From Calliopum simillimum (lineage: Eukaryota > Arthropoda > Insecta > Diptera > Lauxaniidae), in contig OX638372.1 in the NCBI GenBank assembly GCA_951812925.1, forward strand, positions 69,891,407 through 69,955,406: a stretch of 64,000 nucleotides of DNA, in the 5' to 3' direction. Of the stretch, positions 22,054 through 34,600 are shown piece after piece. The notes under the pieces were generated by a model. The model was not told the DNA's origin, searched no databases, and was given only the letters and a program-made list of their open reading frames with translations. The position numbers and the translations under genes were made by a program. Every line of letters starts with the position of its first letter. The first letter of the stretch is position 1.

Positions 22054-23654
22054 ATATCGAGCACTAACCGCAATAGTAGCGTATGCGACAAAAAGCAAAT
22101 TTTACAGGAGAGTTTTTTTAATTTTTTTTCGAACATGCATGGCGTATTTTTTTAAAACGTTAAATGTACTCTATATTACACCTCATATAAATAATATACG
22201 CGTTTTTAAATTGATTTTGTGTATATTTCACTCATTTATGGCGCATACGACATTTTCGCAGTCACTCTTGGCGAAGATTGAAATTAAAATGTGGCGCATA
22301 CGTTTCTTAAAATTACATGGTTTTACCTTTGAAAAATACATTTATTACATTTATTTAATACACAGAAAGAAATTTGTAACAATTTGGATGGTTGAAATTG
22401 TACCAACCCACAAAAACGGTCAGATTGACTGTAATATTGTTAATTTACAGTACTATTTAGTATTAAAAACTTACAAAATATTACACACACACATCGTTTG
22501 AACTTGGTTTTACTCCGATGTAGTCCCACTCCAGGTCTTTTTTTGCAAAGTTGTTCATAAAAGTCCAAATATACAGAAAAAGTTTTTTTTTAAAATCATT
22601 CAACGAGCTCACTGATTTTCCGAGTCGAATTCAGGTTACCAAATGGTCTTCACATTGTTTCTGCATTAAACTAAAAAGTTTGACAAAAACTAACTAATAA
22701 CTGGGTGTGCAGTTCGTTTTCTGTTTATTTTAGATTCAGAAATATTGTTTTTGAAAGTTTTAACTGATCGCGTTAACGAGATATTGTATTTTTAACAACT
22801 TTTATTGAAATTTTTTTGTTAAAAAAAATGAACTTTCGCGTTTTTTTTAGAAAATTACCAACGGACGAAAACAAGACAAATCATTTTCAATTTTAATTTT
22901 GTTGTTGAATCCGAATCTGGTTTTAGAATTGCTATATCTAAAATGGTTTGAGAGAAATCCTAGCCTAAAGTTAAAGTTAAGTTAAATTTTTTTATTCTTA
23001 AGGCAATCCTTAGCCATAAAACATTAAAAAACACCTTGAAGCCCTATTATTTTACTTTAAAACCCAGCTTGAATTATATCGATATATTTTTTCTTCTTCG
23101 AATTATTCTAACCTGAAAAGGTGAAAAAAGGAAAAATCCACGTTTTTTTGATATCTCAGCTTACGGTATTTCGAAGACAAAAAAAGATATCGATATAATT
23201 CAAACTGATTTTCAAAGTAAAAGACTGGGGCTTCAAGCTTCATTTTCAATCCTTCGAGCTAACTTTTACAACGAACCCTCTTTACAAAATTTCGTCGAAT
23301 TATCTAAGTTTTGCCGTGAATAATATTTCCACGGACACACAAGCATCCATCCAAAGAGACGGACATGGCTATATCGACTCAAAAAGTGATTCTGACGAGG
23401 AATATATGTACTTTTCCACACCTGCTACGCCTCCTTCTCTGATTTTTGAGGTGCTTACGTTCTTTTTGCGGTCAACAAAAAAAGATATGTGGCTCTTACG
23501 ACATAATTGAAAGTGCGATATCTTTGTTAATATACAAAATTCAGTTTTAATATTTGACATATAGATGTGAATGACATTTTAGAACATATTTGCATCAAAA
23601 AAAAAATTTCGAAAAAATGTCGCATACGCTACTGTTGCGGTTAGGGCTCGATAT
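22054..23654. mobile_element. TIR element of unknown superfamily
   Basis: Positions 22054-22089 (ATATCGAGCACTAACCGCAA, then AGTAGCGTATGCGAC) and 23619-23654 are inverted copies of about 36 bp with two or three mismatches. The interior has no transposase. Positions 23335-23420 contain a phrase (GACATGGCTATATCGACTC, then GACGAGGAATATATGTAC) also seen, diverged, at about 58612-58667 on the other strand. The DUF4806 element begins 30 bp to the right. Confidence 0.6.
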
Positions 23655-24135
23655 GTTCTACCATATCAGCAACAACACTACCAGCCCAGCAGCGAAACAG
23701 ACATTGCATTACAGTGTCACCTACTACTGAATCAACTCCAAGGTAATGCAAATGCATTACATTATGGGTGAAATGCTCCCAATTGTAATCAATCACACAT
23801 TTTTGTTTAAAATTCTATAACTGACTGACAATTATAATTATGTTATATACAGCGTCACGTTTTAAATTTCTAAGCTTATAAAAGTGAAGCCACTTGCATT
23901 ACCTTTTGCTAAAAGGTAATCAAGGAAACACAATGTATAAGAACTATTTTACACTTCATAATTTTAAGCAAATCTTGCATTACTTTTTAGTGAAATGTAA
24001 TGCAGCAGGTAATCCAGAAAATGTTCGACGAGAATTTCTCTGGAATTTATTTTTACCGTTATTCAAGTGAAAACGATCAAAGCGTGCGGGTTTATTTTTT
24101 AGCGTCATTCAAGTGAAAACAATCAAAGAGTGAAG

Positions 24136-24143
24136 TATAAATA
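24136..24143 (+). promoter_or_regulatory. TATA box of the DUF4806 gene
   Basis: TATAAATA lies about 190 bases upstream of the start codon. About 90 bases downstream is a splice donor (GTAAGT at 24231), consistent with a short non-coding first exon. Just upstream, a unit ATTCAAGTGAAAACGATCAA is duplicated (about 24061 and 24106), a possible enhancer repeat. Confidence 0.5.
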
Positions 24144-24327
24144 AATTTTATATGCAAATTGAAAAAAATAAATCATTTGGTTTAAATTGTGTAATAAAGT
24201 AATTGTGTTATTAATCCAGTTTTGAATCAAGTAAGTATTGATAACAAATATATTTTAATACCAATACTTCATTCAATAGAAGAAAACTAAATAGCTTATT
24301 TCCATTTTTCCTAACTTATATTCAGCT

Positions 24328-25489
24328 ATGTCTTCAAAGAACCACAAACTTAAAAAACGCATTAATTCAATAAATGTTGAAAATGTACCACCTAAAAAGC
24401 AAAAGAAGGCAACTGAACCTACAAAAAACGACGAACTCATAAAACTCAATTTTTCATCAAATATTGAAAATAAAACACCAGAAAAGCAAAAGGAAGCAGC
24501 TCAATTAGAATTTAATAACAAAGAAAAAATTTTATCACCTAAAAAGCAAAAGAAAGCAACTGAATTATTGGAACCTGCAAAAAACGACCAACTTTTAAAA
24601 CTCAACTTTTCGTCAAATATTGAAAACAAAATACCAGAAAAGCGGATGGAAACAGATCGGTTGGAATCAAATAGCAAAGGTAAATTTTTTTCACGTTTAG
24701 CAGATTACAACATACATATAAAATCTTTTGTTTTTTTTCTTTTTAGATGTGCCAACACTTGATGACATCAAAAAACTAGTTGAAGAAACAATGGAATCTA
24801 AAGTTAATTCGCTAAAAGGTGAGTGGCATTAGATAATCTCTCTTATTCTGTAAATCGTCTCTGGTATTCACACTAAAAAAAGCGATAACTATCACCATCG
24901 AGTTGTCAGAAAATCGAGACGAGAGACGGTGACGATTCACAGAATAAGGCCGAATATGTATTTCAATTTAAAATTTTTTTTTTATTAACTTCTGGTTTTA
25001 TCTCTTGTTTCAGAATTTATTGAAAAACAAAATTCATTAATAGTTGAGCTTATTGCCCAAAACGCAGCTCTTCTCAAAAGAGTAGTGTGCGTAGAACAAG
25101 ATATTTCCAAAACTGTTAATGAATTCCCTATCCAAACAGTGGAGGAATTAATGGAGCTTGAGGAAAAACTTGACAATAACAATTTGCAAACTTACATTGC
25201 TGCTGTACGAAAAATTATTTTACCGTCAGGAATAACCAAATCATTTTCCATGCTTTTCAATAAAGATATCATTCTCAGTTATAACTATGACGGCATTAAA
25301 GGAAAATCAGCTTTCAAAGATTTGAAAAAAATAAACGACATTTTGTTTCGTGCCATTGACAATGGAAAATTTTCCATGAACGACTACATACAGCAAATTC
25401 GTAAAGGATTTAAACTGTGCAAAAATGCACACTTCAAAAACGTCTGCATAGCTAACAAAAATAAAAATGAATCTCAGAACATAGCTTAG
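24328..25489 (+). CDS. DUF4806-domain protein, intact, 299 residues
   Basis: Coding exons 24328-24679, 24747-24818 and 25014-25489 total 900 nt with consistent phases. A 5'-UTR intron at 24231-24325 places the first ATG two bases after its acceptor. Residues 1-117 are basic and hold two copies of a unit of about 46 residues (21-65 and 70-116) with PKKQKKATE and KLNFSSNIENK in each; KKQKK could be a nuclear localisation signal. Residues about 120-170 look like a coiled coil (DIKKLVEETMESKVNSL and following). Residues about 178-262 (EFPIQTVEELMELEEKL to KKINDILFRAI) match my memory of DUF4806, a domain of unknown function common in insects. No frameshift or stop is present, unlike nearly all transposase genes around it. 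Function is unknown. As the only gene inside a TIR element it may be an accessory or DNA-binding protein. Confidence 0.75.
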
Positions 25490-26102
25490 TGTTTTTGTAT
25501 ATAATTTTCTTTATATAACTAACCTAAGGTTTATATTGATACAATAATTAACTTTAAATTTTTAAAAAACGCAACGAAAGCTATAAAAATCTGTTTTTTC
25601 TTGAAATAAATTTTACTCTTTCCTTTGTAGTTATCTTTTTGACAATAAATGTTTTATTAAATGTAAAATATAATTTATGTTAAACTTTAACATAATAAAA
25701 AATTGTAATGTGAACAAAATAATACTAAAAGTGATTTTGAATTGATCCTCATATATGTAAATATATAAAACATTTTAGCGGGTCATTATTTACAGAAAAA
25801 TAAAAATCATTGATTCTGCACAGATGCTAGGTAATGCAGCTGGAGTCAATGTTCATTACCAATTGACTTTTGGTAATGCATCGCAGCAGAAACGGGTAAT
25901 TTAGAAAAAAAAAATAAATATCATTAATTACCGCGTCGATGCAATGCAATGCAGAAGAGAATCTTATTCGCTTACCGCCAATGTCACTCAATGTTAAATG
26001 TAATGCAGGCTTTGTGTGCAAACGAATCGAGAGTGGAATCGATTCCCATTACCTTGGCATTGATGAAACATCAATGCTGAGTGCATTCAATTCGCTGCTG
26101 GG

Positions 26103-26249
26103 AGGTCAACATTTTTTGAGTTCGGGTCAAAATTTAAAAATTTCTGCATCTTGAGAGGGTAGAAGTTTCAGTCGACAGACGAAAATCCGCTATAAGAATG
26201 AGATTCATAATCGGCCGATAGCAAATCGCTTGTGTGTCCACTTGATACC
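26103..26249. other. Short spacer between elements
   Basis: Nothing recognisable. It separates the DUF4806 element from the next TIR element. Confidence 0.4.
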
Positions 26250-26847
26250 CCGTTTACACCGGAGATTTACGAGGCGATATACGGCTATTTCGAGATTTAG
26301 CTCTATATCTTCCCATATATCTCGTGATTTACCATACAAAAATATATCTACTTCCAACGTGATTTATTTTATATCTCCTCATATATCTCGGCAGGGCTAC
26401 CTTTTTTTCTTATTTTCAAGCATGTGGCACCTCTAAGCTTTGATAATTTGAAGTTTTGTTGACATTTATTTGTCATTTAATTGTTTACTTTGGTCACAGA
26501 AGACAACTAACTTGTAAGTTTTGTATTCATGATTATTAAAAACTCTTTAATTATTGTTTTCTGTTTAGCTACACAAATGGAAATGGATACGACAAGTGTC
26601 TTCAAGAAAACACACAGCAAAGTTTGCCGCCACTCGTATATGTAGTATACCTAAGCAAATGTCTTTGTATGAACATCGTCAAGTCCATGGCTATAGTGGG
26701 CGCAAATGATGGTGGTGGTCTTCGTTAGTTCTTCATAGTTGTGGAATAAAAATACATCTGAGTTTTCATATTTAGTATGAATTTTTTATTACGTAAGATT
26801 TTTACGGAATAAACCATGCAATTGAAATTGTATGAACAAATGTTATA

Positions 26848-28114
26848 AAGGGTGTTTTTTTTAGAGGTTAGAACTTCGAATTGAAATAAAACACAAGAAA
26901 ATCGTTTTAATGTCCATCAATTTGGCTTTATTGGAAGGATAATTTTATGCCATTAATGTTTAAATATGATTTCGGGCATGTGGCCGCCGCGGCTGGCTCG
27001 AATAAAGCCAATTCTACAGGTCCAATTTTCAACCACTTTTTCGAGTATATGGGGCCGTATGTCGGCAATAACGCCACGAATGTTGGCTTCCAAGTCCCCT
27101 AACGTTTCTGGTTTGTTGGCGTAGACGATCGACTTCACATATCCCCAAAGAAAATAATCCAATGGTGTCAAATCACACGATCTTGGTGGCCAATTGACAG
27201 GTCCATTCCGCGAAATTATGCGCTCATCGAATGTTTTCTTCAATAAATCGATTGTGACGTGCGCTGTGTGGCATGTAGCGCCGTCTTGTTGGAACCACAA
27301 CTCATCCACATTCATGCCATCTAATTCGGGAACAAAATAGTCGGTTATCATGGCTCTATACCGGTCTCCATTAACGGTAACTGACTCTCCAGCATTATTT
27401 CGGAAGAAGTATGGCCCAATGACTCCACCAGCCCATAGAGCACACCAAACAGTCAGTTTTTGTGGATGTAATGGCGTCTCAAGGGTCTCATGTGGATTCT
27501 CTTCACTCCAAATGCGGCAATTTTGCTTGTTGACGTAGCCATTCAACCAAAAATGAGCCTCATCACTGAACAAAATTTTGGGATGAAAATCAGCATCGAG
27601 ATCAATCTCATTTTCGGCCCATACACCAAAATCACGACGCATTGCATGGTCTCGCGGCTTTAATTCTTGCACAAGCTGGATCTTGTAAGGTCGCAAGCCA
27701 AGATCTTTGCGCAAAATCTTCCATGGCGAATCGATTCATTCGGGTCCTCTTCAACATTTTGCTCTACAGCGGCAATTGTTTCTTGGGTGCGCACTGTTTG
27801 ACGTCTCTGCGGATGCGTATTATCACATAGAGTAAACGTAGTGCGAAAACGATCCATGGTTAACCGAATTAGTTGCTCTGATGAACGATTATGTCGACCA
27901 TAAAATGGACGGAGCTTGCGGTAAACTTCGCGAACTGAACCATTATTTTCGAAATAAATTTGCACGATTTGCAAGCGTTGTTCTTTTGTCAACCTGTTCA
28001 TGATGAAATGGCAAACCAAACTTAACATAAATGACATTAGAGTTGCCAGATTTGACCACAAAATGCCAGTTTTTATCTCTATTCGAAAAACAAACCTCTA
28101 AAAAAAACACCCTT
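26848..28114 (-). mobile_element. mariner-type element, probable DD41D (rosa-like)
   Basis: Inverted ends AAGGGTGTTTTTTTTAGAGG and CCTCTAAAAAAAACACCCTT are flanked by TA at 26846-26847 and 28115-28116. The single transposase gene is on the minus strand and fills most of its 1267 bp. Confidence 0.85.
26953..28001 (-). pseudogene. mariner-type transposase, DD41D spacing, broken by a small deletion
   Basis: The start is the ATG giving MNRLTKEQRLQIVQIYFENN (helix-turn-helix). The frame is lost near 27705-27735, where the text jumps from EEDPNESI to PWKILRKDLG. About ten codons of the second helix region appear to be missing. Downstream the catalytic region is well kept: LFSDEAHFWLNGYVNKQNCR (first Asp), WFQQDGATCHTA (second Asp) and SCDLTPLDYFLWG (third Asp). 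I count 41 residues between the second Asp and the final Asp of DLTPLD, matching the DD41D 'rosa' group. The protein ends MPEIIFKH at 26953. The catalytic core is intact but the DNA-binding part is damaged, so it is probably inactive. Confidence 0.85.
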
Positions 28115-28437
28115 TACTAATTACTATGATTTTTTGATACTCATAGCGTTTAATCCTTTATATTAGTTCTTGTAGGTCTTCTGAATGACCCAACTTAGAT
28201 TTTGGGTACTTAGCAAATGTTTAAATGCATCTCAAAGATGCAGAGTTTTACCACATGAATCAGGATTCCACGAAGTTTTTATGTTTCGTTATGGGCAAAT
28301 ATGTAAATAAAAATAAAAATCACACACCAATTGACATTTACTGTCAAAACTAAATCTCTTTCGGCCGGTGTAAACAGGTAGGATTTAGCAACGAGATTTA
28401 TTTATATCTTCATAGCTAAATCTTTGGTGTAAACATA

Positions 28438-28687
28438 GTATGAGGGGACGATATGGCAACAGATGAAGCCAGTCGTCATGTTGGCGTTTCGTTGCTGCGT
28501 CGAATTTGTTTTTGCTATCACTTTCGGTGACGAAGTGTGAACGAGTCTATACATATTCAGTTTAAGTGTCTGATAATTTTTTTTTTTTACGTTTACAAAC
28601 ACAGAACGAGTGTATCGTTTCACCCCTGATTCTTATCAGAAAATTTAAACTTTTGACTTTTAATTCAGCTCCTTTTGATCTGCATAG
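28438..28687 (+). promoter_or_regulatory. 5' flank and presumed promoter of the ABHD11-like gene
   Basis: This 250-bp non-repetitive stretch separates the TIR element from the start codon. No TATA box is evident. ATTCAGTT at about 28556 resembles an arthropod initiator (TCAGT). The ATG at 28688 is the first one that opens the long frame. Confidence 0.35.
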
Positions 28688-31600
28688 ATGATTCTGTTAC
28701 GTAGAAGCTTGTTGGGGATTCAAAGCATTAAAAGAATAAAATTTGTGGATTTTCAGCTGTATTCTCGAAAAAATTTTAGCAACCATGTTGAACCTGTCAC
28801 ATTGTCTTTTAATGTTTTTGAAAGCAGCTCTACGAACAAAAGTGCCTCTCCGGTTATAATTATGCATGGACTATTTGGATCTAAACAAAATTGGCGAGGT
28901 ATTAGCAGAGCATTGGAAGCTAAACTGAATCGAAAGGTTTGTAATACTAACCATCCAAGCTACATAATTTGGGTAACAAGTTTACTATAGCGACTTCTTT
29001 TTTTAGTAGTAGGACGTGAAACGTAACTAAACAAGTGTCTAGTTTCTGGATATACAGGCAGGGTAGTTGAGAATCGGTAGAACACCGGAAAATGTCAGAT
29101 TCCTTGGATTATTCTGAACAACTTTTTTTAGTTCCATTTTTCATAATTCGCAAAACTAACTGAGTTTTTGGAGCAAGTACATAAAGGGAGAAAAGCTATG
29201 TCAATATGGATTTGCTGGCATTTTGTTAGAAATAAATAAAATTGGGCTCTGTTTTTATGAAAATTTGTATGACAATGCATTTGCCCCTTTATACACTTCA
29301 GCCGTATATGGCAAAAATTACGTGGACCGTCTTGGGTACGATTGTACCCCAGTACATTTCTATTGGAAAATTTGGGAAAATTCTGCATTAAAATGAAAAT
29401 TAATTGAATCTAATTCATTATTTGAATGGGTTTTTTTGAAAGTGGAATAAGTCCACTTTTTCATAAACTGAGATATTAAAGGGTTTGCGTACGACTCAAT
29501 TTAAAAATATTGGCAAGCGTTATTAAACCGGTGTTAAGTGTTTACCACTGTAAATTAATCAAATTTTGTTATGCTGTAAAAATTTTTACAAGTGTAATAG
29601 AAAATAGTTGAGTTTTTTTGGTCTGAATGGACTTATTCCACTTTCATTTATAATAAATTTAAAAATTTGTTATACTTTTGTATGACTTATTCCATTTTTA
29701 CTCACAAAATATTTTGTAAATTAAAGCAAAGGAAAATTAAAACTTAGAAAAATTTTACTTTAAAAACTTGTTGTTTCTTTTCTTTTCTTTTTGCTCAAGT
29801 AGGGCTCTGAAAATTGGTTACAACAACAACAAAAACAAAAAGTTCTTGTCGGCCCTACTTTCGGAGATATAGCCAACGGAAGATTGAGATATATTTTTTA
29901 TAAAAATTATAATAAGTTGGGAACCCCTGAAAGGATTTCAATAATATTGGTGTCATACGAAAGATATATTAATTTGCTACAAAATTGACTCAAACAAAAA
30001 TTTTAATCCGAGTCGTGGTTTTAGAGATATTGCAGATTTTCAGAAATTTTGACCATTTCTTTTTTTTTAAACCACTATTTTTCCAAAAACTGTATCATTA
30101 ATGCATAGTTTTGGTAACATATTATAAAAGCTCAATTTATTACCTTTCATTTGACATGTAATTTGTAATTGATTTTTTGCATTATCATATTTTTTTAAAG
30201 GAAAATAAAAAAGTGAACCAAAGAAATTTCCATGAAATTTTGAAAAACATTACAAGAACAACAATAATACCAACTACAAAAATAGCAATAACAGCAATAA
30301 GAACAACAATAAAGATGTTTTTAGATAGTTTTCGATTAATTCCGATTCTTTTAGACTCTTCCGATGTTTTCCAATAACTTACTTTTTTGTTTTCCTATAA
30401 AAAAATACGTAATGCAAAAAATCAATTACAAATTACATGTCAAATGAAAGGTAATAAATTGAGCTTTTATAATATGTTACCAAAACTATGCATTAATGAT
30501 ACAGTTTTTGGAAAAATAGTGGTTTAAAAAAAAAGAAATGGTCAAAATTTCTGAAAATCTGCAATATCTCTAAAACCACGACTCGGATTAAAATTTTTGT
30601 TTGAGTCAATTTTGTAGCAAATTAATATATCTTTCGTATGACACCAATATTATTGAAATCCTTTCAGGGGTTCCCAACTTATTATAATTTTTATAAAAAA
30701 TATATCTCAATCTTCCGTTGGCTATATCTCCGAAAGTAGGGCCGACAAGAACTTTTTGTTTTTGTTGTTGTTGTAACCAATTTTCAGAGCCCTACTTGAG
30801 CAAAAAGAAAAGAAAAGAAACAACAACAGTTTTTAAAGTAAAATTTTTCTAAGTTTTAATTTTCCTTTGCTTTAATTTACAAAATATTTTGTGAGTAAAA
30901 ATGGAATAAGTCATACAAAAGTATAACAAATTTTTAAATTTATTATAAATGAAAGTGGAATAAGTCCATTCAGACCAAAAAAACTCAACTATTTTCTATT
31001 ACACTTGTAAAAATTTTTACAGCATAACAAAATTTGATTAATTTACAGTGGTAAACACTTAACACCGGTTTAATAACGCGTGCCAATATTTTTAAATTGA
31101 TTTAAAAGCAAAACCTTCTGTATAGCAGTATATGAAAAAATGGACTTATTCCACTTTCAAAAAAATCATTTTTGTAAAAATGTTTTTCATGAAATGTTCT
31201 TTTGAGTAATTTTTGATGAAATCGTGGTCTAACGAGTCTGTAATTTTCAATATAAAAAGAGGACATATATAGCTAGCTATAACTACCATAAACTCAATTT
31301 TTCCGGAATTGGACTTATTCCACTTTCAAATAAACCCATTCATTTATTAAAAAGTACACAAAAAAAGAAAGCCATGGCAGCACTATGAAACTGTTTGGTT
31401 GTAAAAATTTGTTTACAACGATAAAATAAAAAAATTGTTTACAACGATAAAATAACGACAAATAATTAAAAGGAAATGTCTATACGGGGCGTTCCGCGTA
31501 CGCGAAAACTCCTCTCTCTCTCAATTTACTCAATTAGCGTACGCGAAATCCAGTGAAGTTTTTTCCCCCGGGGAACTTGATTAATTTATGTACTGATCCG

Positions 31601-34600
31601 CGGCCGAAGGCCGCCGCGAAGCCGGTGTTGGATGTCTGACGGGTTTAAATCCTGAGCTGCGGCCGCAGGCCGCCCACTTACCCCTACTTTTATGTAAAAT
31701 TACGGTTGTAACGAAGATGCGTCCCGGGGGAAAAAACTTCACTGGATTTCGCGTACGCTAATTGAGTAAATTGAGAGAGAGAGAGGAGTTTTCGCGTACG
31801 CGGAACGCCCCGTATAGACAGACTCTAATTAAAATGGAAAACACAAGCACACAAAAAAAAAAAAAATTAATATAAAAATCTTGAAAATTTCTAAAATTAA
31901 AAAAAAAAAAAAAAAGGAATTTTGGAGGAACGGCTGTAATTGGGCAGTGCCTTTGTCCTTTTGTTTCTGCATATTGGTGAGTTTTAGTGAGTTTGATTTT
32001 AGTGTTTCTTTTCTTGTGTTATTAATTTTTTCTTTTATATACATAAGTTCGTTCAATAAATTATGGGGGACGCGGCGTCGCCCTTAATAAATGCCGAACT
32101 TTTTGAAAATTTTTGCATAGCTAATGGGTATTCGCCTTTAGATCCAACAAAGAGGAAAAGTTCTTTGACCATGGATAATAATAAAAAACCAAATGTGTGT
32201 GATTCCTCCAATGTTCCAATGGTGCAGGATTCTCTTTCACCACCGAGCTTCCCTTTTTCGCAAGATAATATAGATAATTTTGAGATGGGCAAGTCCATGG
32301 AGCGAGTTGCTCAAATTCCTCCTCAGGCTCTAACTATTTCTCCCTTTCAAAATAATGAAAAAGATAATAGTTCTATTGCGTCCACTTCTAATCAAGCTTT
32401 TGCTCATTCTTCTAACACAAATATTCCATCTAATCAATATAATACTCAGTCTTCTAGTCATACCTCTTCGCCAACAAGTACAATTAAAATAAAAGCAAAT
32501 TACCCTGATAACCATGAGGGTGATTTCTTTGTCCTTTTGGATGCGAGCAGAGCCTCTCAATCCAATAAATTTTTAAATGAACTTTTTCTTTTTGAAAAAA
32601 TAAAACACCTTAATGTTAATGGTATTACTCTAATTAAAGCTATCGGCAGATCTTTATTTAGACTTAAATTTGATTCAGCGGTTAGTGCTAATTTCTTTGT
32701 TAATCTTAATATGTCTAGTTTAGGTTTAAATGCTTTTATCCCTGACTCATTTATTTTTAATTATGGTGTTATCAGAAACATCCCTTTGGAACTTTCTGAT
32801 GAGTTCATTTTTAAAAACATCATCTCTGAAATTCCTTTGATTAATGTTAGTCGTTTTTTGAGGAAAAATTCTGAGGGCACTTTATCCCCTACCTATTCTG
32901 TCAAACTTGCTTTCAATTCTAAAGTTATCCCTAATAATATTAAACTTAATTACTCAGTCATTCCTGTCGATATTTTTTTCATGCCGGTAAGGCAATGTAA
33001 AAACTGTGGTCGTCTTGGCCATTCTGCTATGTCTTGCAGATCGAAAAAACGATGCATGAAGTGTGGCTCAGATAGTTGCCCAGGGGATTGCACCATTTCT
33101 AAATGTGTATTATGCAATAATACAGATCACTCTGCTTCTGACAAAAACTCTTGTCCAAAATGGATCTCTGAAACTGAAATTTCCAAAATTATGTCGATTA
33201 AGAAAATTTCCCGTAAAGAAGTCATTTCAAATTATCCTGTCAATAGATTCGATTTATTGAAAGATTATGACAAGGAGTTTCCTGAAATGAAATCGTCTGC
33301 CAAAGTTAAAAAACCTGACTTCGAAATAAACAAAATTTTAACAAAAAATAAGACTAAATTTAGCAAAATTCTGCAACCACCCAGACCTACTGTAATTAAA
33401 TCCAATTTTACAACTGGAGAACAAATTAATATTGTTCCTTCTAAGCCTGTTTACCTCCACAGTAGTTTTCAAAAGGTCTCAGAATTTGAAAAACTTATAA
33501 AAGAAATGACCAAATTTGTAAATTTAATAAAGATAACAACGAATCCTGCTTATCTGCTATTAATCATTTTTCAAAAAGAATTAGACTTTGACAGTGCATA
33601 TATATCTAACAATTCTAGTACTTCGAACCCTAATAGTGAAAAAGTTTAATGAAAATTTTACAATATAATTGTCAAAGCTTTAAATCCAATAAAAACAATA
33701 TTGAATTCTATATCAATAATTACAACATTGATGTACTTATGTATTCTGTCCGAAATGATCCTAATCTGAAACTTCTAAATTTCAACATTTTGCACAAAAT
33801 CCGCCCTGATGGATATGGAGGTGTAGCTATCAGTTTTAATAAATCAATTACGTTCAAAAAAATTCCTTATTCCTCGAATTTTGATATTATAATTGCCTCT
33901 ACACTTAATCTTCATCCAAATTTTACTTTAGTGTCTGTCTACTTTCCTCCTAACCTCTCTCAAACTAATTTTAATTCGGAAATCAACAGGCTTCTTAACT
34001 TTATTGCCCCTTTACCTAACACTATTCTTGCTGGTGACTTTAATGCTCGTCTATGTCTCTGGGGTGATTATGTTGATTCTCCGAGAGGAAAATCCCTTTT
34101 TGACTCTGTAAATAAATCTAATTTTGTGTGTCTTAACAATGGCAATTTTACCTTCAAACAAAACATTCAAAGTTCTAGAGGCTCGGTTCTTGATCTTTCT
34201 TTCTCTAATTGTCATTTCAATATCATTTGGGAGACTTGCCCTTTTTGGCTCAAAGGCAGTCATCATTTTCCTATCATCCTCACCTTTGACAATGTTAAAA
34301 CTTCTCCTAATAAGTTTATTTCTAAAAAGAAACTTTTTTCGGATCTAAACAATTTGGTTCTTAGTCCTGATATTAATTCTATTCAATCTGAAATTTCATC
34401 TTCTATTGACAAAGCTACCATTGTTGTTAAAAAATCCAATTTTTCTCCAAAATTTTGGTGGAATAATAACCTCTCCAAACTTTTTCGTTTAATGGTAGCT
34501 GCTAGGAAAAAAGCCACCAAATTTCCTTCTACAATTAATCTTCATTCTTATGCCATTTCGCTTAAAAACTGGAATTTAGAGGTTAAAAATGCCAAATCCA

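Larger units (their letters stand above)
23685..26102 (+). mobile_element. TIR element carrying a spliced DUF4806 gene
   Basis: Terminal repeats CCCAGCAGCGAA (23685-23696) and TTCGCTGCTGGG (26091-26102) are exact 12-bp inverted copies. The word TGCATTAC/GTAATGCA occurs nine times near the ends. Six copies are on the left (23705, 23743, 23753, 23895, 23976, 23997) and three on the right (25831, 25873, 26000). I saw none in the 1.8 kb between. This is the layout of transposase binding sites around a mobile gene. The only gene inside is the DUF4806 protein; no DDE, RNase H or tyrosine-type catalytic region is recognisable. A target duplication is not clear (AG on both sides at most). The superfamily is unassigned. 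Confidence 0.65.
26250..28437. mobile_element. TIR element (GTTTACACC ends) containing a mariner
   Basis: The left end CCGTTTACACCGGAGATTTA faces TAAATCTC...CCGGTGTAAACAGG at 28351-28378 and a second inverted end, CTAAATCTTTGGTGTAAACA, at about 28418-28437. ATATCT and GAGATTTA words recur near both ends. Related sequence is at about 1810-1870. Without the mariner insert it is under 1 kb and has no gene. Its right end lies about 250 bp before the ABHD11-like start codon. Confidence 0.55.

Noticed and set aside
28402..28623. 73-codon minus-strand frame before the ABHD11-like gene
   Set aside because: It overlaps a TE end and the presumed promoter; no supporting feature.
28941..28942. Alternative donor GTAATA four bases downstream for exon 1
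   Set aside because: It would shift the frame and lose the RK|IYSVDARNHG junction, which the donor at 28937 preserves.
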